NCBI GenBank assembly: GCA_021208565.1 | Contig: JAJOJN010000061.1 | Coordinates: forward strand, 1-54,961 | Source: Nitrincola sp. | GTDB lineage: Bacteria > Pseudomonadota > Gammaproteobacteria > Pseudomonadales > Balneatricaceae | Direction of reading: 5' to 3' | DNA length: 54,961 nt | Shown: one piece after another, positions 9,019-18,566 of the stretch | How the letters are laid out: the number at the start of each line of letters is the position of its first letter | Position numbering within the stretch: the stretch's first letter is position 1 | The notes under the pieces: model-generated | What the model saw: the letters and a program-made list of their open reading frames with translations, nothing else | Database searches by the model: none | What the model was told of the DNA's origin: nothing | Translations under genes and position numbers: made by a program

Positions 9019-9228
9019 ATGAGCGAACATCTTTTTAATGCACTGGAACACAAAGTTGATCAGCTAATTCATCGGCTACAAACACTTGAAGCTGAAAATC
9101 AACGTCTACGTGAATCAGAGCATCGCCTCAAAGAGGAACGAACGCAGTTATTGCAGATTAACGCTCAAACACAAAGCAAAATAGAAGCCATGATTTCTCG
9201 ACTGAAATCTCTGGAGCAAGGATCATGA
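9019..9228 (+). CDS. Small ZapB-like coiled-coil protein (TIGR02449 type)
   Basis: This 69-residue protein is almost entirely heptad-patterned, with ALEHKVDQLIHRLQTLEAEN and then RLRESEHRLKEERTQLLQIN, so one continuous coiled coil is expected. The family lies directly upstream of zapA in many gammaproteobacteria and is thought to act with the division machinery; a ZapB-like role is inference. The ATG at 9019 is preceded by AGGAAG and begins MSEHLFNALE; the upstream extension looks non-coding. Its stop overlaps the zapA start by four bases (ATGA), so translation is probably coupled. Confidence 0.8.
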   Translation: MSEHLFNALEHKVDQLIHRLQTLEAENQRLRESEHRLKEERTQLLQINAQTQSKIEAMISRLKSLEQGS

Positions 9229-9524
9229 GTAGTGCACGAAATGTCACTGTCAAATTACTCGATAAAGAATATACCATCGGCTGTCCTGATGGCGCCGAAG
9301 CCGAACTCCTTGCTTCTGCAGATTATTTAAATGAAAAAATGCGCGAAATACGCAGCACAGGAAAGATTGTCGGTCTTGAACGCATTGCTGTAATGGCCGC
9401 CTTAAACATGTCACATGAACTTCTAAAAGCTAAAGAGCACAATCGCTACCACATTGAAACTCAGTTACGCAGAATAGCGAGCAAAATTGATCAATCTCTG
9501 AATACAATGGACAGAGAGGACTGA
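9225..9524 (+). CDS. zapA: Cell division protein ZapA
   Basis: At 99 residues this has the normal ZapA length. ZapA crosslinks FtsZ filaments at the division ring. The N-terminal beta-rich segment VTVKLLDKEYTIGCPDGAEAE and the following LNEKMREIR and IAVMAALNMSHELL helices are characteristic. AAGGA precedes the ATG. It is followed directly by 6S RNA and fau, the widely conserved zapA-ssrS-ygfA order. The 6S promoter -35 hexamer overlaps its stop codon. Confidence 0.96.
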   Translation: MSSARNVTVKLLDKEYTIGCPDGAEAELLASADYLNEKMREIRSTGKIVGLERIAVMAALNMSHELLKAKEHNRYHIETQLRRIASKIDQSLNTMDRED

Positions 9525-9548
9525 CAATTGAAACAATTCTGCTATAAT
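9521..9548 (+). promoter_or_regulatory. Sigma-70 promoter of 6S RNA
   Basis: CTGACA (9521-9526) and a perfect TATAAT (9543-9548) are separated by 16 bases and sit about seven bases upstream of the expected 6S RNA 5' end. The -35 box overlaps the last codons and stop of zapA. Confidence 0.75.
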
Positions 9549-9553
9549 GAAGT

Positions 9554-9734
9554 TATCTCCTGGGGTGTTCGAGAGCTGGTTAAGTCCCTCGAGCCTATAT
9601 CCTTCTAAACGGGGACGAATTCTGGTGTTGTGTGCATGTCCGCTTGACGGAAAGCCTAATACGTTAGAAAACGTTCCCTCTCTGAACCTCACGGTTCAGG
9701 GCCAGAATCAGTAAACGACACTCTGGGGGATCTG
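9554..9734 (+). ncRNA. ssrS: 6S RNA
   Basis: 6S RNA binds sigma-70 RNA polymerase holoenzyme and lowers transcription from many promoters in stationary phase by mimicking an open promoter. The ends ATCTCCTGGGGTG and CACTCTGGGGGAT can pair to form the closing stem. The 5' block GTGTTCGAGAGC...TTAAGTCCCTCGAGCC and the 3' block GGAAAGCC...CTGAACC...GGTTCAG are the recognisable gammaproteobacterial 6S elements. Location between zapA and fau is the canonical one. Exact ends are estimated to within a few bases. Confidence 0.93.
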
Positions 9735-9740
9735 AACACC

Positions 9741-10382
9741 ATGTCTTTTGATCATGCACAAATGGATCGAAAACAACTGCGTAAAAAGATGCGCGCCCTA
9801 AGGCGTTCTTTATCTCCCTTTGAGCAAAAGCGCCATTCTCAACAACTCTGCAAAACCTTGCGTGATCAACTGCTTTTTAGGCGCTCCAAACATATAGCAC
9901 TCTATTTAGCTAATGATGGCGAGATCAATCCAGAAGCATTAATCCAACTTTGCTGGCGCTTAAAAAAAACTGTCTATCTCCCTGTATTGCACCCTATTGG
10001 CCGAAACAGTCTGTGGTTTGTACCCTACCAACCCAACACGCCTATGCAGATCAATCGCTACAAAATTAAAGAACCACAAATCATTAATGCACCCAGACGT
10101 CAGCCGTGGTCTTTGGATTTAGTGTTCATGCCATTGGTGGCCTTCGATCAACAGGGCGGCCGATTAGGGATGGGAGGCGGTTATTATGATCGAACTTTTG
10201 CATTCAAACTCAAACGTACGAAAAACGGCAAGGGTAAACTTGGCCCTAAACTCATCGGCTTAGCGCATAGCTTTCAGCAGGTAGACAAACTCTCAATCGA
10301 AGACTGGGATGTACCACTCACAGGAGTTGCCACAGAAGAGTGCCTGTGGCGTTTTGACCTAAACAAGGTAGGTGGCAATTAG
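9741..10382 (+). CDS. fau: 5-formyltetrahydrofolate cyclo-ligase
   Basis: This 213-residue enzyme converts 5-formyl-THF to 5,10-methenyl-THF with ATP, recycling a storage folate. The family signature GRLGMGGGYYDR is at residues 140-151, and the N-terminus RKQLRKKMRALRRSLS has the basic helix typical of the family. It is co-directional with 6S RNA, starting a few bases after the RNA ends, so the two are probably made from one precursor as in E. coli (ygfA). Confidence 0.95.
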   Translation: MSFDHAQMDRKQLRKKMRALRRSLSPFEQKRHSQQLCKTLRDQLLFRRSKHIALYLANDGEINPEALIQLCWRLKKTVYLPVLHPIGRNSLWFVPYQPNTPMQINRYKIKEPQIINAPRRQPWSLDLVFMPLVAFDQQGGRLGMGGGYYDRTFAFKLKRTKNGKGKLGPKLIGLAHSFQQVDKLSIEDWDVPLTGVATEECLWRFDLNKVGGN

Positions 10383-10393
10383 CAAAAGTGCAA

Positions 10394-10522
10394 TTAACTA
10401 TTGTTAAACACTTGCTGTACTACAGAGGCTATTTCAGGTGCACTTTGAGAAACACCTGTCATGACAGTTCCAACAACAAAAACGATAACTAAAATCACCA
10501 GTAGATCAGGGCTGCGTTTCAT
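10394..10522 (-). CDS. Predicted 42-residue single-span membrane protein
   Basis: A short frame encodes MKRSPDLLVILVIVFVVGTV followed by MTGVSQSAPEIASVVQQVFN and NS. A basic N-terminus leads into about 17 hydrophobic residues, then a polar tail, as in small single-pass membrane proteins. AGAAGAG lies eight bases upstream of the ATG. It is convergent with fau and divergent from the HDOD gene, and it fills part of an otherwise empty 459-base gap. I recognise no family. The regular start, binding site and clean hydrophobic segment make it a credible gene, but conservation is untested. Confidence 0.55.
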   Translation of the reverse strand: MKRSPDLLVILVIVFVVGTVMTGVSQSAPEIASVVQQVFNNS

Positions 10523-10841
10523 CGTGCAAACTCTTCTGATTTTTATATTTTAAAAATGGAATGGCGCTTGGCTCTCAACAACCAAACAGCCGTTTAGAGA
10601 TTGTTATAGTGTTTCATATTTATGAATTATTGCAAGTCTAATCTCATTTTTTTTGATGTAGCTCAGCTCTTTAAGGGTTTCATGTGAGAGCCTAGTTGAT
10701 GGAGCAGTTATAACTGACTGATTTTTAAAACCTTTTGATTTTCATGTTTTAATTTGACACTCACCTAATGAAATATCTCTTTTTGAAAATTCGTTTTATA
10801 CTTACTCGAAATGATTTATTTACTCAGTCGAAGGATTAATT
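10523..10841. other. AT-rich intergenic region, no gene seen
   Basis: This spacer between the small membrane protein and the divergent HDOD gene carries stretches such as TTGACA near 10755 and TATACT near 10797, but none with correct spacing to a partner hexamer. It should contain the promoters of both flanking genes. No convincing RNA gene or repeat was seen. Confidence 0.4.
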
Positions 10842-12197
10842 ATGCTGAAGCCATGGAAACGTCAAGCTACCGATGCCAAGAACCCATCAAATTCGCAGAC
10901 AAGTTCAAACGCAATGAACGGCATAACACAAAGGCTATTCCCCGACCTGTCAGCTGAGCTCATGCAATTAATCACGCCTCAACTCAAACCAAAAGCACTT
11001 GAAAAAGATGAAGTGTTATTTTTAGCCGGAACGCCTGTAGATCATTGGTACTTTGTTACTAAGGGGGCACTTGAAAGTGAACAAGGTGATCAGCGGTTTA
11101 TTGACGCCGAGTGGATTACAGACATTAGCTTGGACATGAATGAGGCACATCAGTTGACTCTGAAAGCGACTGAAGCAACCGCTCTGTTGTATCTAAGCCT
11201 TAAGAGCTTCGAACAACTGCCTGATGAACTCAAACGCTATCTTAAAAAAGGCTTATTAAACCAGCTCAACAAACGTCACGCAGAAACACTGCAACTGACT
11301 CAACAACTCATTCATCAAAACCAACAACTGAAACAAGCACTTTTCAACGCTAATACCCAGCATCTCGGAGAGTTTGTAAAATCAGCCACGGCACAGCAAG
11401 TCCTTGCCAAAGTGCCACGATTACCGGTTTCATCTATGCAACTACTGTCTAAACTCTTAGATCCAAACAGTAGCCAACAAGAAGTCGTTGAACTCATTCG
11501 TCAAGACCCCTCTTTAACCAGTACTCTACTTAAATCAATTAACTCACCCAGTTACGGCTTAGAGAATAAGATTTCCGACATTCAACACGCCACCTCTCTG
11601 CTCGGTATCGATAGTGTCTATCAAATTGTGGTATCTGACAGCATGAGAAGCAGTCTACCTGATACTGAATTTTTCCGAGAAAACCATAGCCTCTCTTTGG
11701 AAATCTCTCACCTGGCTTTTGTGGTCGCGCAACTTTCTCAGCAAGGCAAACCTGCAGAGCTAGCGACACTGGGTCTGATGAGTCAAATTGGTGAAGTCGT
11801 GGTGGAGCTATTGAAAACGCAAAGCCCGAAACTGGCAAGCTTATTTGCGCAGGTTGATACGGCGTCCATGGGATCGGCCTTGTTAAAATCTTGGTCATTA
11901 CCCAGCACAATCAGTGAGCCTCTAGCGTTTAAACACTACCCCCATTTTTCTGATCCTGAAAATATACCTCTGCCGATTCGAGCCGCCGTTGCCATTTTAT
12001 ACCTAGCCTCACTATTTAGATCGCTACTTAGAAAAGAAGATATCAGCCGTCGTTCACTCTTTTTGAATGAGTATTTAACGCTACTGAATCTTGATCAACA
12101 GCCCATTGAGATCACTTTAAGGGATAAAGTGATTCCAGCGCTTAAGAAACGCCGACTAGGCCTTCCGTTAAGTTTACGACAACTTATTGAGTCTTAG
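10842..12197 (+). CDS. HDOD-domain signalling protein with cyclic-nucleotide-binding-like N-terminus
   Basis: The 451-residue protein begins with a cNMP-binding-like barrel (about 25-150, with LFPDLSAELMQLITPQLKPK and VLFLAGTPVDHWYFVTKGAL), then a helical linker, then an HDOD domain (about 190-385, with VPRLPVSSMQLLSKLLDPNS and VVELIRQDPSLTSTLLKSIN). HDOD proteins relate to HD phosphodiesterases but usually lack the metal ligands and act as signalling scaffolds. AAGGA precedes the ATG. It converges on the AEC transporter with a three-base gap. The nucleotide-binding phosphate cassette is not evident, so ligand binding is uncertain. Confidence 0.8.
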   Translation: MLKPWKRQATDAKNPSNSQTSSNAMNGITQRLFPDLSAELMQLITPQLKPKALEKDEVLFLAGTPVDHWYFVTKGALESEQGDQRFIDAEWITDISLDMNEAHQLTLKATEATALLYLSLKSFEQLPDELKRYLKKGLLNQLNKRHAETLQLTQQLIHQNQQLKQALFNANTQHLGEFVKSATAQQVLAKVPRLPVSSMQLLSKLLDPNSSQQEVVELIRQDPSLTSTLLKSINSPSYGLENKISDIQHATSLLGIDSVYQIVVSDSMRSSLPDTEFFRENHSLSLEISHLAFVVAQLSQQGKPAELATLGLMSQIGEVVVELLKTQSPKLASLFAQVDTASMGSALLKSWSLPSTISEPLAFKHYPHFSDPENIPLPIRAAVAILYLASLFRSLLRKEDISRRSLFLNEYLTLLNLDQQPIEITLRDKVIPALKKRRLGLPLSLRQLIES

Positions 12198-12200
12198 CAG

Positions 12201-13109
12201 TCACATAAGCAGGGCTAACCAGAAAGGGATGGTGAGCATAGAAACCAGCGTTTGAGCGGTGATGATGGCCGCCATGAGTTGTGCCTCACCACCCAATTGC
12301 CTCGCTAAAATATAGGCTGATGTCGCGGTAGGAATGGTCGCAAAGATAATCAATGTTGCCAAGGCTAGATCTGACAGACCCAGAAGCATACCGCTCACCC
12401 AAGCCAACAAAGGGAAGAGCAACAGCTTAATACCCATTGAATAGAGCATACCACTCCCTGAACGGCGTAATGCGGATAGATTCAACGCCGCGCCGACGGA
12501 GAGCAAACCAAGAGGCAATGCCATTTGCGATAACATCGCGAAAAAAGGCAACATCAATGTCGGCAATCCACCCAATAGGTTGATCACCACTCCGATGAGT
12601 GAAGCTAAGATGAGTGGATTGGTGATCAGCGTTTTAAAAACAGCGATTAATGAAGGACGCTTGTCCGAACAGCTCGCAAACACCAGCACACACATAATAT
12701 TCAATACGGGAATCATCACAGCGGCAATCACTGCGGCTAAAGCAAGACCTGCCGATCCCAGCTGCGCCGAGGTAACAGCCAAGGCGACAAAGGTATTGAA
12801 ACGGGTGCTTCCTTGGAAAAAAGAGGTAAAAGAAGGGTTATCCAATCGTATAAAGCGTTGAACCAAAAAGCAGGTTGCACCCCCTAAGCCCAGCAACAAC
12901 AACACGGCCAACATCAGTCTAATCGATTCGTGACCTGACAAGCTCGCCTGACTTAAACTTTGGATTAAAAGTGCAGGAAATAAAAAATAGTAGGTGAGTT
13001 TTTCAGCAGGCACCCAAAAACCATCACCTAGAAAGTTAAAGCGGCGCATCAGCGCACCACTCACCAGCAGTGCAAAAATGGGCCAAAGCACACTAAAGAC
13101 AGCTAACAT
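12201..13109 (-). CDS. AEC-family permease (auxin efflux carrier type)
   Basis: This 302-residue inner-membrane protein has about ten hydrophobic segments and the two-half layout of the AEC/bile-acid transporter superfamily. The segment AEKLTYYFLFPALLIQSLSQ near the N-terminus and the C-terminal IPTATSAYILARQLGGEAQL are typical of the family. Bacterial AEC members export or import malonate, malate and other organic acids; the substrate here cannot be read from sequence. It is divergent from a chemoreceptor gene with 154 bases between. Confidence 0.87.
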   Translation of the reverse strand: MLAVFSVLWPIFALLVSGALMRRFNFLGDGFWVPAEKLTYYFLFPALLIQSLSQASLSGHESIRLMLAVLLLLGLGGATCFLVQRFIRLDNPSFTSFFQGSTRFNTFVALAVTSAQLGSAGLALAAVIAAVMIPVLNIMCVLVFASCSDKRPSLIAVFKTLITNPLILASLIGVVINLLGGLPTLMLPFFAMLSQMALPLGLLSVGAALNLSALRRSGSGMLYSMGIKLLLFPLLAWVSGMLLGLSDLALATLIIFATIPTATSAYILARQLGGEAQLMAAIITAQTLVSMLTIPFWLALLM

Positions 13110-13263
13110 CGATTTTTTCCAATCTATTAATCATCATATTGAAACGATCATCAAACACTAGTTGATATACCTACAGAATGTGCTTGAATTAAAGTAAATC
13201 ATCTAAAGCAAAACAACTTAAAGCCAAGCGATCTCATCTGCACTTAGAAAAGGACATTTTTTT

Positions 13264-15174
13264 ATGCTCAGAAATATCAAAATTTCTGTTCGGCTTGTAT
13301 TAGGCATCGCCATGATTCTGACTTTGGTTATTGCCATGCTCATCCCCACTACACTTTCGTTACTTAGCAATACCACTGAGCGAGCCGAACGACGTCAGCT
13401 AGAGGATTTACACAATGCGCTAATCTCTTCCATCGAAGAAACCTCGGATCAAGCGTTACGGATCACAACAGCATCGATCTCTGGAACAGGCATTATAGAG
13501 GCTTTTGCTAGCGGTGATAGAGATCTCCTGACTGAATTAACACTGCCCATCTACGAAACCCTTAAACAGCAGTACAACATCCAACAGTTCCAATTTCATT
13601 TACCACCCGCCACATCCTACTTGCGCTTGCATCAACTGGCACGTTTTGATGATGACTTAAGTGCTTTCAGGGCAACGGTTGTTCAAGCTAACGCTCAAAG
13701 ACAACCCCAAAGCGGACTTGAAGCGGGCGTTGCTGGAATAGGGCTAAGAGGCGTCATTCCGGTTTACTATCAACAACGGCATATTGGCTCAGCTGAAGTC
13801 GGTCTTTCATTTGGCCAAGATTTCTTTGATCGATTTACTCAGCGTTTTAAAGCCAAAGCAGCGTTGCACATTCCCTCTGACGGAACCTACTCCACTTTTG
13901 CATCAACGCTTGGATTCGAATCGCAGATTGGTCAGAGTCAATTAACTCGCATTCAACAAGGCGAAACCTATTCAACGCGCTTACAAGTATCGGGTGAAGA
14001 TAGAGCCGTGTTAGCCAGCGCTATTTTAGATTTTGCTGGAAACCCTATTGGCGTGCTAGAGCTTCATATAGACCGCTCTGAATATGCTCAAAGCTACCAG
14101 AAAGCGATCTTCAGAACCCTTGGTATTGGTGCTCTGTCACTGATACTCAGCTTTATTGTTGCACTCATTCTTGCGCGAAGCATTATTCAACCCTTAACCA
14201 GTACCACAAAAAGTTTAAAAAACATTGCCGCGGGTGATGGTGATTTAACGGCTCGACTGGAAACCAAAGGTCGAGATGAATTGACCGACTTGGCTACTTC
14301 GTTTAACCATTTCGCCGATCATATTCAAGAAATAATCAAGCAAGTGGGGTCAGCCAGCGTACAACTTGCTGCGGCAGCAGAGGAATTATCCGCCGCCAGT
14401 ACAGAAACCTCCAATCAGGCAAAACGGGTACAAGCCGAAACACTTCAAGTCGCAACTGCCATGAATGAGATGACCGCAACCGTTTCTGAAGTTGCAGATA
14501 ATGCGGATCAAACGTCCTTTAGTGCAAGCTCTGCGAATGAACTTGCCAATAACGGCAAACAAAAGCTGGCGAATACACAAAAAACAATTCAGGAGCTCGC
14601 AACCGACCTTGAGTCTGCGGCTGAAACCATCAACCACTTATCAGATCATAGCCAAGAGATTACGCGAATTCTGGATGTCATTCGTGACATTTCTGAGCAA
14701 ACCAATTTATTGGCATTAAATGCGGCTATTGAAGCCGCTAGAGCGGGCGAACAAGGCAGAGGTTTTGCGGTGGTTGCCGATGAAGTACGCACGCTAGCCA
14801 GTAGAACACAAACCGCAACCATTGATATTCAAGCGATGATACAACGCCTTCAAGAAGGCGCGGATAATGCTGTTTCCAGCATGACACTCAGCAACAAAAA
14901 AGTACTCTCCAGTGTTGAAACAACCGATGAAGCGGACAGTGCTTTAAATCAAATAGTGGAGGCGATTAGTACCATCAATAGTATGAACTTACAGATTGCA
15001 GAAGCCGCCAGACAGCAATCGGAAGTCGCCGATGAAATTAATCGCAATATCAGTTTGATTACAGATGCCGCTGAAATGACATCAGGCAGTACCGAGCAGG
15101 TACATACAGCGGCCGATGAACTTGCACGACTGGCGAATAACTTACAAAACCAAATTAAGCATTTTAAAGTTTAG
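13264..15174 (+). CDS. Methyl-accepting chemotaxis protein with Cache-type sensor
   Basis: A full-length transmembrane chemoreceptor of 636 residues. Membrane helix 1 is at about 10-31, a periplasmic sensor at about 40-280, helix 2 at about 284-305, HAMP at about 306-360, and a cytoplasmic signalling domain ending IKHFKV. The sensor segment [20 protein letters not shown] is characteristic of the double-Cache (dCache_3) class. The signalling tip [20 protein letters not shown] is intact. No CheR-binding pentapeptide is present. The ligand is unknown. A hairpin terminator follows. Confidence 0.95.
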   Translation: MLRNIKISVRLVLGIAMILTLVIAMLIPTTLSLLSNTTERAERRQLEDLHNALISSIEETSDQALRITTASISGTGIIEAFASGDRDLLTELTLPIYETLKQQYNIQQFQFHLPPATSYLRLHQLARFDDDLSAFRATVVQANAQRQPQSGLEAGVAGIGLRGVIPVYYQQRHIGSAEVGLSFGQDFFDRFTQRFKAKAALHIPSDGTYSTFASTLGFESQIGQSQLTRIQQGETYSTRLQVSGEDRAVLASAILDFAGNPIGVLELHIDRSEYAQSYQKAIFRTLGIGALSLILSFIVALILARSIIQPLTSTTKSLKNIAAGDGDLTARLETKGRDELTDLATSFNHFADHIQEIIKQVGSASVQLAAAAEELSAASTETSNQAKRVQAETLQVATAMNEMTATVSEVADNADQTSFSASSANELANNGKQKLANTQKTIQELATDLESAAETINHLSDHSQEITRILDVIRDISEQTNLLALNAAIEAARAGEQGRGFAVVADEVRTLASRTQTATIDIQAMIQRLQEGADNAVSSMTLSNKKVLSSVETTDEADSALNQIVEAISTINSMNLQIAEAARQQSEVADEINRNISLITDAAEMTSGSTEQVHTAADELARLANNLQNQIKHFKV

Positions 15175-15180
15175 AGGGAG

Positions 15181-15212
15181 TCGACTTGGTGGTGAATGAG
15201 CCACCAAGTCGA
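15181..15212. terminator. Hairpin between convergent MCP and argH
   Basis: TCGACTTGGTGG (15181-15192) and CCACCAAGTCGA (15201-15212) form a perfect 12-bp stem with an eight-base loop, seven bases past the chemoreceptor stop and nine before the argH stop. It can serve both converging transcripts, although no T tract follows on either strand. Confidence 0.6.
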
Positions 15213-15221
15213 AGGGTAGAC

Positions 15222-16613
15222 TTAACGGCTGGCAAGCAGTTGGCGACCCACTTCTACTGCCTTACGTACCTGATTGGGTGCGGTTCCGCCAATATGATTA
15301 CGTGCGGAGACAGAGCCTTCCAAGGTTAATACCTCAAAGACATCAGACTCAATGACGTCTGAAAATTGGCGTAGCTCTGCCAACTCCATCTGCCCTAAAT
15401 CTTTACCCGTCTTAATACCATAGGCAACAGACAAGCCCACAATCTCGTGAGCATCACGGAAAGCGACCCCTTTGCGAACCAAGTAATCCGCCAAATCGGT
15501 TGCTGTGGAGAACCCTCGCAACGCCGCTTCACGCATCACGTCTTTTTTCGCTTCCAGCGCTGGCACCATATCAGCAAAGGCACGCAAACAGCCTTTCACC
15601 GTATCCACCGTATCAAATAACGGTTCTTTATCTTCTTGGTTATCTTTGTTGTAAGCCAAGGGCTGTGATTTCATCAGGGTTAACAACGAAAACAGGTGAC
15701 CAAACACACGACCACTTTTTCCTCTGACCAACTCTGGTACATCCGGATTTTTCTTCTGCGGCATAATCGAAGATCCGGTGCAGAAGCGATCAGGCAAGTT
15801 CACGAAGTTAAACTGCGCTGATGCCCAAAGCACCAACTCTTCTGACATGCGGGTCATGTGCATCAGCAACAAACTGGATGCCGAACAAAACTCAATGGCG
15901 AAATCACGATCCGACACGGCATCTAACGAATTACCGGCAGGCGCAGAAAATTGCAGCAACTCGGCCGTGTAGTGACGATCAATCGGATAGTCGTTCCCGC
16001 CAGCGCCGCCGCACCCAAAGGCATACTATTGATGCGCTTGCGGCAATCCACAAAACGCTCATAATCACGGCTTAGCATTTCAAACCAAGCCATCAAGTGA
16101 TGGCCAAAGGTCACAGGTTGAGCGGTTTGCAAATGGGTAAAGCCCGGCATGACGGTATCGGCTTCGCGCTCTGCCAAATCCAATAGCCCTTGCTGCAAAC
16201 GGGTGATCTCTTCTAATATCAAATCAGTTTCATCACGTAGGTACAGGCGGATATCGGTCGCTACTTGATCGTTTCGTGAACGTCCGGTATGCAGTTTTTT
16301 TACCAGTAATACCGATCTTCTGGGTCAGTGCCGCTTCGATATTCATATGCACATCTTCTAAAGCGACTGACCACTCAAACTCACCTCGCTCTATCTCGAC
16401 ACGTATCTCACCCAAGCCACGTACGATGTCATCACACTCGGCCTGCGTCAGCACACCTACTTTGGTTAACATCCGTGCGTGTGCCACCGAGCCTTGAATA
16501 TCCTGCTTGTATAAGCGCTTATCAAAATCCACAGAAGCGGTAAAACGTGCGACAAAGGCATCGGTTGGCTCAGAAAAACGTCCGCCCCACTGTTGATTGG
16601 TTTTATTGCTCAT
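15222..16613 (-). CDS. argH: Argininosuccinate lyase, interrupted by two one-base indels
   Basis: ArgH cleaves argininosuccinate to arginine and fumarate. Three overlapping frames together give a complete protein of about 463 residues. The N-terminus [20 protein letters not shown] runs to TGKK, where seven A's replace the expected six (near 16302) and shift the frame away from [15 protein letters not shown] second break is at ALAGTT near 15998, where one T of TTATCC is missing. After it come [20 protein letters not shown] and the signature [12 protein letters not shown]. The two changes cancel in length. Divergent from hemC, as in Pseudomonas. Confidence 0.92.
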
Positions 16614-16774
16614 ACAGAGACTCCCTAGAAACTGGCATACAGATGTAGCTGTGAATAAATTGCAGCCATTATAACAACATCGTCACAACATTGCCGTGCA
16701 GATTATGGTCACTGGGCTTAATCTGCTACAATTCGTGGCTGAATTTATCGAAGATAGGGTTACAGGATTCCAAC

Positions 16775-17710
16775 ATGAGCAGAACCATCCGTATCGCAAC
16801 ACGTCGCAGCTTACTCGCACTCTGGCAAGCGGAGTATGTTAAAGCTGAACTCGAAGCGCACCATCCTGGCATTCAGGTTGAACTGGTAACCATGGTGACG
16901 CAAGGCGACAAGATACTGGATACACCTTTGGCTAAAATCGGCGGCAAGGGCCTGTTTGTAAAAGAACTCGAAACAGCCATGTTGGAAAATCGTGCAGATA
17001 TTGCCGTGCATTCGATGAAGGATGTACCAATGGAGTTTCCTGAGGGTCTTGGCTTGGCCGTGATCTGTCCTCGTGAAAACCCAACTGATGCCTTTGTTAG
17101 CAATCACTATGCCTCGCTGGATGAACTCCCAGAAGGCGCTCATGTCGGCACCTCTTCACTGCGTCGTGAGGTGCAGATTCGTGAACGACGTCCAGACTTA
17201 AAGGTCAGCAGTTTACGCGGTAATGTACAAACGCGACTTGGTAAATTGGATGCTGGCGAATTTGATGCGATCATCCTGGCAACGGCGGGTCTACTTCGAC
17301 TGAAACTGAATGATCGTATTCGACGTGAAATTCCTGCCGAAGAATGTCTTCCAGCCGGTGGGCAAGGTGCAGTAGGCATCGAATGTCGCACAGATGACCA
17401 AGAGCTGATTGAACTACTTCAACCCCTTCATGATGTAGAAACCGCTTCACGCGTTTATGCAGAAAGAGCTATGAACCGTCGTTTAGAAGGTGGCTGCCAA
17501 GTACCCATCGGTTGTTATGCGGTGTTGCAACCCAACAACCAACTCTGGTTGAGAGGCTTAGTAGGCTTACCCGATGGCAGCCAAGTGCTTCGTGATGACA
17601 TTACAGGTGCTGCAGCGGATGCTGAAGCTTTGGGTATTGCTCTTGCGGATAGATTGCTGGCGGCTGGTGCGGACAAAATACTCAAGCAGGTATACAGCGA
17701 ACGCGGATAG
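16775..17710 (+). CDS. hemC: Hydroxymethylbilane synthase (porphobilinogen deaminase)
   Basis: HemC polymerises four porphobilinogen units into hydroxymethylbilane. Seen are [15 protein letters not shown] near the N-terminus, [13 protein letters not shown], the AVHSMKDVP motif, [18 protein letters not shown], and [15 protein letters not shown], whose first cysteine anchors the dipyrromethane cofactor. The start [12 protein letters not shown] at 16775 matches the family; the upstream 28 codons have no homology character. At 311 residues the length is normal. A CTACAAT element near 16726 could be the -10 box. hemD follows. Confidence 0.97.
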   Translation: MSRTIRIATRRSLLALWQAEYVKAELEAHHPGIQVELVTMVTQGDKILDTPLAKIGGKGLFVKELETAMLENRADIAVHSMKDVPMEFPEGLGLAVICPRENPTDAFVSNHYASLDELPEGAHVGTSSLRREVQIRERRPDLKVSSLRGNVQTRLGKLDAGEFDAIILATAGLLRLKLNDRIRREIPAEECLPAGGQGAVGIECRTDDQELIELLQPLHDVETASRVYAERAMNRRLEGGCQVPIGCYAVLQPNNQLWLRGLVGLPDGSQVLRDDITGAAADAEALGIALADRLLAAGADKILKQVYSERG

Positions 17711-17731
17711 GTGAGCAGGACTGAAAGAGAG

Positions 17732-18566
17732 ATGGAATTGATGAGACAGCAAGACTTGCTCAAAGGACAACGTATTCTTGTCACGCGCCCTCAACATCAA
17801 AACCGTGCTTGCTGCGAATGGGTTGAGTCCTTCGGTGGTCAAGCCATTGCCTTTCCACTGATTGAGATTGCATCAGTCAAACAAACCGATCCTGCCTACT
17901 CTCAAATCAAACACTGCCTGCTTGATCTCGATCTCTACCAAAAAAGTCATTTTTGTGAGCCCAAACGCCGCACGCATCGGTACTGACTGGATAGATCACT
18001 TCTGGCCTCAACGACCCGTAGGCATTGAATGGATCGGTATCGGTCAACAGACTGTCGATACACTTGATTCACTTGGGTTTAAGGCTTGGTGCTCTGCCGA
18101 AGGTTACGATTCTGAAACACTGCTCAGTCATCCCGCAATGCAACAGGTCGACGAGCAACGCATTTTAATTATTCGCGGTGATGGTGGTCGTGATTTGATG
18201 CGCGACACTTTCGTCGCTCGTGGAGCTAAAGTTGACTATTGTACGGTTTACTATCGCCGTCGCCCCAGTTATTCTGAAGAACAAGTAAAGCTTCAGCTTT
18301 TAAATGAATTACCGTCAGCCTTGCTGATCACCAGTGGTGAGGGTCTGACTAACCTGCAGAAGATTGTTTCTGCGGTTTCGGCACACCGGTTTAAGACTTT
18401 GCATAACACGCTGCTTGTCGTACCAAGTGAGCGCATCGCAACACTAGCGCGCGAATTGGGATTTCAGCGGGTAACCGTCGCAACAGGACCGGATGATAAA
18501 TCAATGGTCCGGGCCATTCTCCCGGAAAAGAATTGGAACAGCTGGCATGAAAAACAAATCGGATAA
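17732..18566 (+). CDS. hemD: Uroporphyrinogen-III synthase, split by a one-base insertion
   Basis: HemD cyclises and inverts ring D of hydroxymethylbilane to uroporphyrinogen III. The first frame carries GQRILVTRPQHQNRACCEWV and PLIEIASV, then breaks at about 17940, where six A's follow CC (CCAAAAAAGTC). With five A's the reading is LDLYQKVIFVSPNAARIG, which continues in the second frame to 18566 with IGIGQQT, ILIIRGDGGRDLM and ALLITSGEGL. The repaired protein has about 277 residues. The start is uncertain among GTG 17711, ATG 17732 and ATG 17741. Its end overlaps the hemX start. Confidence 0.88.
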
